Notes under the pieces: generated by a model
Told to the model about the DNA's origin: nothing
Databases searched by the model: none
Seen by the model: the letters and a program-made list of their open reading frames with translations, nothing else
Translations under genes and position numbers: made by a program
Shown here: piece by piece, positions 9,271-17,001 of the stretch
Layout: each line of letters begins with the position of its first letter
How positions within the stretch are numbered: the stretch's first letter is position 1
DNA from: JAZDGX01 sp964482205
Lineage (GTDB): Bacteria > Eisenbacteria > RBG-16-71-46 > CAIMUX01 > WJJG01
NCBI GenBank assembly: GCA_964482205.1
Contig: CAYZWI010000002.1
Span: 1-64,000, forward strand
Length of the DNA: 64,000 nt
Direction of reading: 5' to 3'

Positions 9271-9611
9271 CCTCGTGCGCTCGGGCGCCTACTGCGCAGT
9301 GGATCGCGCTCGTGGGGCTCGGAGCATGTGGCTGCGTGTTCGAGTGTGGTCGCCGGGACCGGAAGGCTTCCGCGGGGACGGCGCGCGCTTGAAGAAGTTC
9401 GCGCAGGGGGCGCGCCTCGTGCGCTCGGCTTGTTGAACGGATGTAACACCTGAAAGCCGGGGCGTTCACGCCTCGCTAACGCCCCGCGGCCTAAGCCTTC
9501 CGGTCCCGGCTCCCTCATCGCGCACGCTTCATTCTTCGAGCCTGGTGGATCCTGATCCGTTGCGCATCAAGCGCAATGTGAGCGCGCGGTGCATGCGTGA
9601 TTGTCGTTGCG
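9271..9611 (-). repeat. Type I palindromic repeat element, copy A
   Basis: The core at 9352-9510 (159 bp) is bounded by perfect 18-bp inverted repeats gccgggaccggaaggctt / aagccttccggtcccggc. Inside are a hairpin CGGGGCGTT-AACGCCCCG (9459-9487 region) and a GGCGCGCG-rich arm. Flanks of about 80 bp (left) and 100 bp (right) are shared with the copies at 19.8 and 33.5 kb. The strand is assigned by the internal short frame starting at a GTG (9469, leftward), which is frameshifted in this copy by a 2-bp loss. The element starts essentially at the pfp stop codon. No transposase is present. Confidence 0.85.
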
Positions 9612-9651
9612 CTTCGCTGACGCCCCGCGGCTGAAGCCTTCCGGTTCCGGG
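9611..9651 (-). repeat. Truncated second type I element (half copy)
   Basis: Immediately after copy A, the sequence gcttcgctgacgccccgcgg followed by ctgaagccttccggttccgg repeats one arm and one terminal repeat of the type I core with two or three mismatches. The other half is missing. This suggests an insertion or recombination event at the border of copy A. Confidence 0.7.
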
Positions 9652-9727
9652 ACCCCGTTTCCGTGAACAGCCGGACGCCACTCTGCGAATCTCATCCGCA
9701 CATCGAACCATTCGGAGCCGTCATCGT

Positions 9728-9961
9728 CCGCTGCGGACCGGGCACCGGTCCCGCAGCGGCATCCGGCTTCTCGCGCAGACCGCGAGGATCCACGAAGCGG
9801 CGCCGCACGCACCCTGGGTGCTCGAGCTATCGGGCCACGGCGTCCGCACGCCTCACGCGACGCTCGAGATTGCGCGCCAGGGAAGGGCCTTTCTCGAGGA
9901 CCTCGCCAGGAAGGCTCTAGCGGTCGATCAAGGAAACACGCCGGGAGTCGGCGAAGGCTAG
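9728..9961 (+). pseudogene. Possible decayed gene fragment, unidentified
   Basis: One rightward frame reads with protein-like composition for about 78 codons without a good start codon, including RIHEAAPHAPWVLELSGHG and a helix-like ATLEIARQGRAFLEDLARKA, and stops with TAG at 9959. It looks like the C-terminal part of a lost gene lying between a repeat element and the malic-enzyme terminator. The family is not recognised. In GC-rich DNA a chance frame is possible. Confidence 0.25.
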
Positions 9962-10020
9962 TCCTCTCGTGCCATGGAAAGACGCCGAGCATCCGCGAAG
10001 GCTAGTCCTCACATGCCATC
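9951..10020. repeat. Direct repeat pair, 26 bp
   Basis: The segment beginning gcgaaggctagtcctc and continuing to tgccat occurs at 9951-9976 and again at 9995-10020, 44 bp apart, with a few mismatches. It sits just before the terminator hairpin of the leftward malic-enzyme gene. No function is evident. Confidence 0.7.
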
Positions 10021-10027
10021 GCGAAAC

Positions 10028-10062
10028 GACGGCCGGCCGCGATTCCCTCGCGACCGGCCGTC
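10028..10062 (-). terminator. Probable transcription terminator of the malic enzyme gene
   Basis: A 14-bp stem with one mismatch (GACGGCCGG and CGCGA pairing with TCGCG and CCGGCCGTC, 5-nt loop) lies 41 bp past the stop codon of the leftward gene. There is no long T-run on either strand, so termination would rely on the very stable stem. It may act in both directions between the convergent genes. Confidence 0.6.
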
Positions 10063-10102
10063 TTCATCACGTCCCTGTGAACGCTCGCGCGGATTCCCGC
10101 GG

Positions 10103-11455
10103 CTACAAATTCGTGGGCGCCGGAGTGATCATCCCCTCCTTCATGAGAAGCTCCGTTTCCGCGCGCGCGTGGCGGATCTTCTCCTCGGCCATCTTCATCA
10201 ACTGCTCGCCCGTGTAGGTGAGGCGCGCGACGCCCTGCTCGATCGCCTTCAGTCCCACCGCGACCGCTTCACGCGGGAAGACTTCCCACTCGTCCATCGT
10301 GGGGATGATGTAGTCCTCGCGCAGGCCCTTGTCCTCCGCGACCTTGGCCAGCTCGCGCGCCGCGGCGATGCACATCTCATCGGTGATCGTGGTCGCCATG
10401 ACATCGAGCGTGCCGCGGAAGATGCCGGGGAATCCGAGCGAGTTGTTGACCTGATTGGGGAAGTCACTGCGGCCGGTGGCGACCACGCGCGCGCCCGCTT
10501 CCTTCGCTTCCCAGGGCCAGATTTCCGGCACGGGATTCGCGCAGGGGAAGATGATCGCGTCCTTGGCCATGCCCTTCACCCACTCGGGCTTGATCACGCC
10601 CGGGCCCGGCTTCGACGCCGCGACCACGACATCCGCGCCGCGCATCGCATCGGGCACGCCGCCCTTGACCTGGCCGCCGTTCGTGACCTGGCACAGCTCC
10701 CACTTCTCCTTGAAGTCCTGCTGCAACTCGGTGCGCCCGCGATGCAGCGTGCCCTTCGAATCGACCAGGATGATGTTCTCCCAGGGCACGCCACCCTTGT
10801 GCATCACGTTTGCCGCCCGGATGTTGGCCGCGCCGGCGCCGACGAGCACGATCGTCACCTTGTCGAGTTGCTTGCCCACCAGCTTCACCGCGTTCACCAG
10901 GCCGGCGAAGATGATCGCCGCGGTGCCCTGCTGGTCGTCGTGCCACACCGGAATGCGGGCCTTGGCGCGCAGCTCGTCGAGGATGCGGAAGCACTTGGGC
11001 TGCGAGAGATCCTCGAGATTGAAGCCCCCGAAGGTCGGTTGCAGTTGCAGGCACAGCTGGATGATCTTGTCCGGGTCCTTTTCGTCGATGCAAATGGGAA
11101 AGGCGTCCACGCCGCCGAGATACTTGAAGAGCAGCGCCTTGCCTTCCATCACCGGCAGGCCCGCCTCGGGGCCGATGTCTCCGAGCCCGAGCACGCGCGT
11201 GCCGTCGCTGATCACCGCAACGAAGTTCGACTTGTTGGTGTGCTCGAAGACCTTCTCGGGATGGTCGCGAATATCGAGACAGGGCTTGGCCACGCCCGGC
11301 GTGTACCAGATCGCGAAATCCTGGAAGCTGCGCACGACGCACTTCGGCACGATCTCGACCTTGCCGCGATAGAAGGGATGCAGCTTCATCGCGTCGATGC
11401 CCGGTTGCGCGGCCTTGGCCTCCATCTGTTCCTTGGTCAATCTCTGCTCCGCCAT
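10103..11455 (-). CDS. Malic enzyme (oxaloacetate-decarboxylating malate dehydrogenase)
   Basis: 450 residues. It converts malate to pyruvate, CO2 and NAD(P)H. Visible are the catalytic Tyr region FAIWYTPGVAKPC, the Lys region EGKALLFKYLGG, the metal-site motif VWHDDQQGTA and the dinucleotide-binding VGAGAANIRAANV. The length fits the short bacterial form without the phosphotransacetylase-like domain of E. coli MaeB. The start at 11455 is preceded by GGGAGGA, whereas upstream open sequence lacks similarity. Whether it prefers NAD or NADP cannot be decided. It is transcribed divergently from glgP. Confidence 0.93.
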   Translation of the reverse strand: MAEQRLTKEQMEAKAAQPGIDAMKLHPFYRGKVEIVPKCVVRSFQDFAIWYTPGVAKPCLDIRDHPEKVFEHTNKSNFVAVISDGTRVLGLGDIGPEAGLPVMEGKALLFKYLGGVDAFPICIDEKDPDKIIQLCLQLQPTFGGFNLEDLSQPKCFRILDELRAKARIPVWHDDQQGTAAIIFAGLVNAVKLVGKQLDKVTIVLVGAGAANIRAANVMHKGGVPWENIILVDSKGTLHRGRTELQQDFKEKWELCQVTNGGQVKGGVPDAMRGADVVVAASKPGPGVIKPEWVKGMAKDAIIFPCANPVPEIWPWEAKEAGARVVATGRSDFPNQVNNSLGFPGIFRGTLDVMATTITDEMCIAAARELAKVAEDKGLREDYIIPTMDEWEVFPREAVAVGLKAIEQGVARLTYTGEQLMKMAEEKIRHARAETELLMKEGMITPAPTNL

Positions 11456-11870
11456 GATTCCTCCCGCCCGGCCGCAACGCCGGACTTTCAGCCAAGCTTC
11501 CACCCGCCTGCCGTCACAATCCGCTTGCCCGCCTGCTCTGCAAGAGCTTGAAAGCCTAGCGATTGTCTCAAACGCGGGCCCGCTCGCCAATCCAGGTCTT
11601 CTTATCCTGGACGCGAAGGATTCTGTTGCCCCGCCTCGCGGCGCGTCCGCAAGACGCTGCCTGTGCGTCTCTTCCCGTGCTTCCTTCATGGGCCTTCCCG
11701 TCAAGATGCCGTCCCGGCGAGCCGATCTCAAAGGAAAGCAGCGGGCGGGATCGCGGGCCGGAGGTCCGCGGCTCGTCCTTGCGGGAATGCGGCTGTCGGG
11801 GTCGCGCGGCGGCTCCGGGGACGCCCGCATTCCCGCCATCGAGCGAAGGCCCGGCGGGAATCCTTTTGCC
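11456..11870. promoter_or_regulatory. Divergent promoter region with two inverted repeats
   Basis: This 415-bp region separates the leftward malic-enzyme gene from rightward glgP. TCCAGG (11591-11596) pairs with CCTGGA (11606-11611). A perfect 11-bp pair GCGGGAATGCG (11781-11791) / CGCATTCCCGC (11826-11836) lies 35 bp before the glgP start and could form a leader hairpin. No protein-like frame is seen, although the glgP frame is open across it. Confidence 0.4.
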
Positions 11871-14453
11871 ATGATGCAGACCATCCAGAAATTCCGGGTC
11901 CGGCCCACGCTGCCGGCGCGGCTGTCGCCATTGATGGACATCGCGCTCAATCTCTGGTGGACCTGGAATCCGGAAGCGGTGAGCCTCTTCGAGCGCATCC
12001 ATCGCGGACTGTGGATGGAATGCCGGCACAATCCGATCGCGCTCCTCTCGCGCATCGATCAGGAACGATTGAACGAGCTCGCCGGCGCCGAGACCTTCCT
12101 CGCCCACATGGACCGCGTGCACGCCCACATGGTCCGCTACATGGAGCATCCGACCTGGTACTCGCAGGTTCGCGAAGAGGACCACGAGAGCCGGATCGCC
12201 TACTTCTCGGCCGAATTCGGGCTGCACGAATGCCTGCCCTTCTACGCGGGAGGGCTGGGCGTTCTTTCCGGAGATCACTTGAAGTCCGCCTCGGAGCTCG
12301 GGCTGCCGATGGTCGGCGTCGGGCTCATCTACCGGCACGGATACTTCCATCAGCAGCTCGATCGCGACGGCACGCAGATCGAAACCTATCACGAGCATCA
12401 CTTCTCGGGCTATCCGCTGCAGATCGTGAGCCATCCCGACGGCAGCGCGCTGCTGATCAGCGTGGAGATGGGCGACCGCCAGGTCCGCGCCCGGATCTGG
12501 AAGGTGCAAGTGGGGCGCGTGCCGCTCTTCCTCCTCGACACCGACATCGCCGAGAACGAGCCGCACGACCGCCACATCAGCAGCTATCTCTACGACGCCG
12601 ACATGGATGTGCGCATCCGCCAGGAAATCCTGCTCGGTGTCGGCGGCTTGCGCGCGCTCGAGCGCTGCGATGTCTCCCCCACCGTCTGCCATCTGAACGA
12701 AGGGCACTCGGCCTTTCTGACGCTCGAACGGATCGCGACCTTGATGGAGCGCCACGCGGTGCGCTTCGAGCAGGCGCGCGAAATCGTGGCGGCCAGCACG
12801 GTCTTCACCACCCACACGCCCGTGCCCGCCGGCAACGAGGTCTTCCCCGCGCATCTGATCGCGCGCTATCTGCGCCCCTACGCGCGCCGGCTGGGGCTCT
12901 CCGACGACGAGCTGCTCGGCCTCGGCCGCGTCAATCCGCACGACGGCAACGAGCCCTTCAGCACGACCGTGCTCGCTCTGCGCCTGTCCGCGTTTCGCAA
13001 CGGCGTGAGCCGCCTGCACGGGCAGGTCACGCGCTCGATGTGGAAGGGCCTCTGGCCGGAAGCGCCCGAGAGCGAAGTGCCGATCACGCACATCACCAAC
13101 GGGGTGCATCTGCCCTCGTGGTACTCCGACGAGATCGCCCGGCTGCTCGATCGCTATCTGGGCCCTGAGTGGTTGGAGAATCCCGTCGACCGGCAGATCT
13201 GGGAGCAGGTCAGCACGATCCCCGACACCGAGCTGTGGCGCGCGCGCGAGCGCCTGCGCACATCGCTGGTCGCCGAGGCGCGCCTGCAGCTGCGCGAGCA
13301 GCTCACCCGCCGCGGCGCGAATGTGAGCGCGATCGAGCAGGTCACCGATGTGCTCGACCCCGACGCGCTCACGATCTGCTTCGCGCGCCGCTTCGCCACC
13401 TACAAGCGCGCCTCGCTGCTCTTTCGCGATCTCGAGCGCTTGAAGAAGATCGTGAACCTCTCCGAGCGTCCGGTGCAGTTCATCTTCGCGGGCAAAGCAC
13501 ATCCGATGGACCAGCCCGGCAAGGAGCTCATCCGGCAGATCATCAAGGTGTCGGAGCTGCCCGAGTTCCGCCAGCGCATCGTCTTCTTGGAGGACTACGA
13601 CATCCGCCTCGCGCGCACGATAGTGCGCGGGGCCGATGTGTGGCTGAACACGCCCCGCCGCCCGATGGAAGCGAGTGGCACGAGCGGGATGAAGGTCGCG
13701 GTCAACGGCGGCTTGAATCTCTCGATCCTGGATGGATGGTGGGCCGAAGCCTACAACGGCGAGAACGGCTGGGCGATCGGCAGCGGGCAGACGCATCCCG
13801 ACCTCGATTACCAGGACCGCGCCGAAAGCGAAGCGCTCTACATGCTGCTCGAGCAGGCGGTCGTGCCGATGTTCTACGAGCGCGGCGCGGACGGCCTGCC
13901 TCGCCAGTGGATCGCGCGCATCAAGTCCTCGATGATGACGATCTGCCCGCTCTTCAACACGAATCGCGCGGCCGAGGAGTACACGCGCCAGTTCTACATT
14001 CCCGCGCTGGTCAACTGGCATTGCCTGCTCGCGAACGACATGGACCGGGCGAGGCGGGTCGCGGCCTGGAAGACCATGATGCGCGCGCGCTGGCCGGAGG
14101 TGCGGATTCTCGATGTCCACACGGACGCGGGCGTCGATCTCGCGGTCGGCGACCAGATGACCGTGCGCGCCACCGTGCAGCTCGGCGAAATCACGCCCGA
14201 CGATGTCGAGGTCGAGATCTTCTCCGGTCCGCTCAGCGAAGGCCGCATCGAGCAGGGCGCGCTCACCCGCATGGACGCCGCCCACGCGAAGAACGGGTAC
14301 CATCAATTCGTAGGACGGCTCGCCTGCCAGACGAGCGGGCACTTCGGCTTCACGGTGCGGGTCGTGCCCCGCTCGAACGGCCTCTCCGACGCGTTCCATC
14401 GCGAACTGGTGGCCTGGTGGAATGCCGACGCGCACCGAGGTAAGGCGCACTGA
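11871..14453 (+). CDS. glgP: Alpha-glucan (glycogen) phosphorylase, DUF3417 type
   Basis: 860 residues. It releases glucose-1-phosphate from alpha-1,4-glucans using PLP. The N-terminus (KFRVRPTLPARLSPLMDIALNLWWTWNPEA) is the DUF3417 domain that marks the AlgP-like bacterial/archaeal subfamily. IAYFSAEFGLHE and YAGGLGVLSGDH are family signatures. The PLP Lys lies in EASGTSGMKVAVNGGLN (about residue 607). The start is one of two adjacent ATGs (11871 or 11874); the ribosome-binding site is weak (GGGAA). Together with glgB at 45.5 kb it forms the glucan-storage set of the window. Confidence 0.95.
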   Translation: MMQTIQKFRVRPTLPARLSPLMDIALNLWWTWNPEAVSLFERIHRGLWMECRHNPIALLSRIDQERLNELAGAETFLAHMDRVHAHMVRYMEHPTWYSQVREEDHESRIAYFSAEFGLHECLPFYAGGLGVLSGDHLKSASELGLPMVGVGLIYRHGYFHQQLDRDGTQIETYHEHHFSGYPLQIVSHPDGSALLISVEMGDRQVRARIWKVQVGRVPLFLLDTDIAENEPHDRHISSYLYDADMDVRIRQEILLGVGGLRALERCDVSPTVCHLNEGHSAFLTLERIATLMERHAVRFEQAREIVAASTVFTTHTPVPAGNEVFPAHLIARYLRPYARRLGLSDDELLGLGRVNPHDGNEPFSTTVLALRLSAFRNGVSRLHGQVTRSMWKGLWPEAPESEVPITHITNGVHLPSWYSDEIARLLDRYLGPEWLENPVDRQIWEQVSTIPDTELWRARERLRTSLVAEARLQLREQLTRRGANVSAIEQVTDVLDPDALTICFARRFATYKRASLLFRDLERLKKIVNLSERPVQFIFAGKAHPMDQPGKELIRQIIKVSELPEFRQRIVFLEDYDIRLARTIVRGADVWLNTPRRPMEASGTSGMKVAVNGGLNLSILDGWWAEAYNGENGWAIGSGQTHPDLDYQDRAESEALYMLLEQAVVPMFYERGADGLPRQWIARIKSSMMTICPLFNTNRAAEEYTRQFYIPALVNWHCLLANDMDRARRVAAWKTMMRARWPEVRILDVHTDAGVDLAVGDQMTVRATVQLGEITPDDVEVEIFSGPLSEGRIEQGALTRMDAAHAKNGYHQFVGRLACQTSGHFGFTVRVVPRSNGLSDAFHRELVAWWNADAHRGKAH

Positions 14454-14581
14454 GCCGAGCCGCGTCGCCCGAACAACCGCCCGAGCGATGCGCATCCGCA
14501 TCTCTCACCCAGCGCCGCATCGCGATCTCCGTCGTCATGGTCGCGTCCCATCTCGTTCCCACGCGCTTGCCTCTCTCCGGG

Positions 14582-14601
14582 AAGGCCCGATGCGGGCCCT
14601 T
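14582..14601. terminator. Possible bidirectional terminator hairpin
   Basis: AAGGCCCG pairs with CGGGCCCTT with one bulged C and a 3-nt loop, between the convergent glgP and deacylase genes. The rightward flank is followed by a T/C-rich stretch (cttctctttg). It is 128 bp past the glgP stop, so the assignment is tentative. Confidence 0.3.
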
Positions 14602-14622
14602 GCACGCCTGCTTCTCTTTGCC

Positions 14623-15138
14623 CTATGAGGATGCGCTCTGCCTTCCTTCCGCGTCGTCCGCATCCGCCTCGTCGCACAGATCGGCGATTTGCGGGCGAGC
14701 CAGCGTCACGAGATCCTGCGATCGCACGGCGAAGGATTCCGAGGTGCTGCCGGCCGTGAAGGCGAGCTCCGTTTCGCGCGTCAGCCGATCGTCCATGATG
14801 ACCGCAAGACCGAAGAGCTCTCCGAGCGGCGGAACTTCGCCGGGGCGGCAGCCGGTCAGGTTGAACAACTCCGCGGCCCGGGCGAAGCGGATGTCGTGGG
14901 TCCCGAGCGCGCGCCGCAACTTCACCGAGGAGAGGCGGCGATTCCCTGGAATGACGAGGAGCAGAAATCGCCCGGCCGCGCGAACGACGAGCGCTTTCGC
15001 GCCCGCGGAAGCAGGCATGCCCCGCTTTTCCGCGATCCGCAGGCTTCCCACGGCCGGCTCGTGCAAGATCAGGCGATAGGGAACCCCGGCCGCCTCGAGC
15101 TTTTCGATCACCCGTTCTCGAATCGTGGATGCCGGCAT
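14623..15138 (-). CDS. YbaK/EbsC-family aminoacyl-tRNA deacylase
   Basis: 171 residues matching the YbaK/ProX fold throughout. The N-terminus PASTIRERVIEKLEAAGVPYRLILHEPAV, AKALVVRAAGRFLLLVIPGNRRLSSVKLRRALG with the conserved Lys pair, and CRPGEVPPLGELFGLAVIMDD are family hallmarks. Such proteins hydrolyse mischarged aminoacyl-tRNA in trans (Cys-tRNAPro, Ala-tRNAPro and others); the specific substrate is not predictable. The ATG at 15138 follows CAGGAG. The last 15 residues are acidic and variable. It is divergent from the aspartate aminotransferase gene. Confidence 0.85.
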   Translation of the reverse strand: MPASTIRERVIEKLEAAGVPYRLILHEPAVGSLRIAEKRGMPASAGAKALVVRAAGRFLLLVIPGNRRLSSVKLRRALGTHDIRFARAAELFNLTGCRPGEVPPLGELFGLAVIMDDRLTRETELAFTAGSTSESFAVRSQDLVTLARPQIADLCDEADADDAEGRQSASS

Positions 15139-15311
15139 GGTCACGCGCTCCTGATGGTCCCGGGGGCCGCGAGGGGTGGCAAGCGGCTCAGGCTCATCAC
15201 GACCTCTGCACAAGACCAGTCTAGCAGCGGCCATCCTCGCGTGCAGCCCTGGACGCATGGGGGCCGCGTCCACGCGCTCGCAACCACGCGCTCGGACCAC
15301 GCGCGCAACCC

Positions 15312-15340
15312 TTGATCGCTGCCGGCGCGGACGGTACAAT
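15312..15340 (+). promoter_or_regulatory. Sigma70-type promoter of the aminotransferase gene
   Basis: TTGATC (15312-15317) and TACAAT (15335-15340) are separated by exactly 17 bp and match 4/6 and 5/6 of the -35 and -10 consensus. Transcription would start near 15347, about 70 bp before the ATG at 15418. It is the best promoter match I found in the window. Confidence 0.55.
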
Positions 15341-15417
15341 CTCCCGCTTCGCCCTGGAACGGCTCGTCGGCAGGTTCGCGCGATCGCGCCGCCCTGCGAA
15401 GCGAACAAGGAGGGACC

Positions 15418-16608
15418 ATGCTCGCGGAACGAATGAGCCGGATCGGCGCTTCCGTCACGCTCGAAATCGGAAGCAAGGCGAAGGAAATGGCGGCGCGCGG
15501 GGTCGATGTCGTCGACTTCAGCGTCGGTGAGCCCGACTTCCCCACGCCTGAATCGATCAAGAACGCGGGCATCGGCGCGATCACGGCCAACTTCACGCGC
15601 TACACCGCCTCCAACGGGATCCTCGACCTGCGCCGCGCCGTCTGCGCGAAATTTCAGCGCGAGCAACGGCTCTCCTACGCGCCCGAAGAGGTGATCGTCT
15701 CGACCGGGGCCAAGCAGTGCCTCTACAACCTCGCGATGGCCGTCTTCCAGGCCGGCGATGAAGTGCTTCTGCCCACGCCTTGCTGGGTCTCCTACGAACC
15801 GCAGATCTCGCTCACCGGAGCGGCGCTCGCCTACATCGAGACCACCGGCAAGAGCGGCTTTCGCGTGACCCCCGAATTGCTGCGCGCCGCCATCACTCCG
15901 CGCACGAAGGGCCTGATGTTGAACAACCCTTCGAATCCGACCGGCGCGGCCTACAGCCGGGAAGAACTGGAAGCGCTGGCGCAGGTCCTCGCTCCCACGA
16001 AGATCCTGGTGATCGTCGACGAGATCTACGAGAAGCTCGTCTATGACGGCTTTCGCTATGTCAGTTTCGCCGCGCTCGCGCCGGCCTGGAAAGACCGGTG
16101 CATCATCATCAACGGCGTCTCGAAAGCCTACGCGATGACCGGCTGGCGCATCGGATACGCCGCCGGCCCGCGCGACATCATCTCCGCGATGGGCCGCATT
16201 CAGGGCCACTGCACTTCGAACGCCAACTCGATCGCGCAGAAGGCGGCCCTGGCGGCCATCGATGGCCCGCAGGAAGAGGTCGAGGAGATGCGCAAGGCCT
16301 TCGAAGAGCGGCGCAATCTGATGCTCGAGCGCATGCGCGCAATCCCCGGCGTCTCGTGCGTGAAGCCGCAGGGCGCCTTCTATCTCCTGCCCGATTGGAG
16401 CGCCTATCTGGGCCGCGCAGCGGGCGGCAAGCGCCTCGCCACCACGGTCGATCTGGCCAAGCACTTTCTCGAGCAGGCCCATGTGGCGCTCGTGCCCGGC
16501 GAAGGGTTCCGCGCTCCCGGGCACCTGCGCTTCTCCTACGCCACTTCACGCGAGCGCATCGAGGAAGGCATGCGCCGGATCGGCGAAGCGGCGGCCGCGC
16601 TGCACTAG
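15418..16608 (+). CDS. aspC: Aspartate aminotransferase-like PLP enzyme, class I
   Basis: 396 residues, fold type I. The PLP Lys lies in NGVSKAYAMTGWRIGYAAG (about residue 235), NNPSNPTGA is the aspartate-aminotransferase loop that positions the cofactor, and LRFSYATS carries the substrate-carboxylate Arg. This is the Ib-subgroup pattern (N-terminal ERMSRIGASVTLEIGSKAKEM), usually aspartate or prephenate aminotransferase. The start is strongly supported by AAGGAGG 5 bp upstream of the ATG and by the promoter at 15312. The next downstream frame holds an unrelated FlgD-like fragment. Confidence 0.92.
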   Translation: MLAERMSRIGASVTLEIGSKAKEMAARGVDVVDFSVGEPDFPTPESIKNAGIGAITANFTRYTASNGILDLRRAVCAKFQREQRLSYAPEEVIVSTGAKQCLYNLAMAVFQAGDEVLLPTPCWVSYEPQISLTGAALAYIETTGKSGFRVTPELLRAAITPRTKGLMLNNPSNPTGAAYSREELEALAQVLAPTKILVIVDEIYEKLVYDGFRYVSFAALAPAWKDRCIIINGVSKAYAMTGWRIGYAAGPRDIISAMGRIQGHCTSNANSIAQKAALAAIDGPQEEVEEMRKAFEERRNLMLERMRAIPGVSCVKPQGAFYLLPDWSAYLGRAAGGKRLATTVDLAKHFLEQAHVALVPGEGFRAPGHLRFSYATSRERIEEGMRRIGEAAAALH

Positions 16609-16653
16609 CGCGAGAGGCGCTCGCATCCAATCGAGTCGGCGGCGAGATCGGTC

Positions 16654-16920
16654 TGGTTGCTCGCGACTCCCTTTCTCGACATCGACAACCTGCAGTTCGA
16701 GCTCGCGTTGGATGAGCCGGGGTACTCAGTGGTCACGGTGCTGGATGCGAGCGGCCGCATGCAGAAGACGGTGGCGCAGGGAAGCTACGGGCCCGGACGC
16801 CACGCCTTCCGCTGGGATGGACGCGACCGCGCCGGCCGCCCGCTCGCCTCGGGCTCATGCATCGTCGCCGGGCGATTCGGAAACGAGGAAGAGCGCCGGC
16901 CGTTGCTCCTGGTGCGCTGA
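16654..16920 (+). pseudogene. Orphan FlgD-type Ig-like domain fragment
   Basis: About 89 codons, in the same frame as the aminotransferase but behind its stop, encode a typical FlgD/Por-secretion-tail beta-sandwich: FELALDEPGYSVVTVLDASGRMQKTV then GPGRHAFRWDGRDRAGRPLASG. In other genomes this domain sits at the C-terminus of large surface or secreted proteins. Here there is no ATG, no ribosome-binding site and no upstream partner: only a TTG at 16657. It is most simply the surviving end of a deleted surface-protein gene. Confidence 0.55.
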
Positions 16921-17001
16921 GACCCAGTTGCCATGCGGCCATGCGCCGTCGACCGGTGACAAGAGGCGAAGGGTGACGCGGTCCATCGCTCCCCTCGCTT
17001 T

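Noticed and set aside
6542..9469. A 975-codon leftward open frame opposite fabH and pfp
   Set aside because: It is antisense to two genes with intact active sites, has Arg/Ala/His-rich composition without domains, and is explained by GC-rich codon third positions. Similar long antisense frames occur opposite glgP, tctA, purL and others.
9352..9510. Type I repeats as attC sites or IS ends
   Set aside because: The CGCTAAC/GTTAGCG segments do not fit the attC core consensus, and no recombinase or transposase is encoded beside any copy.
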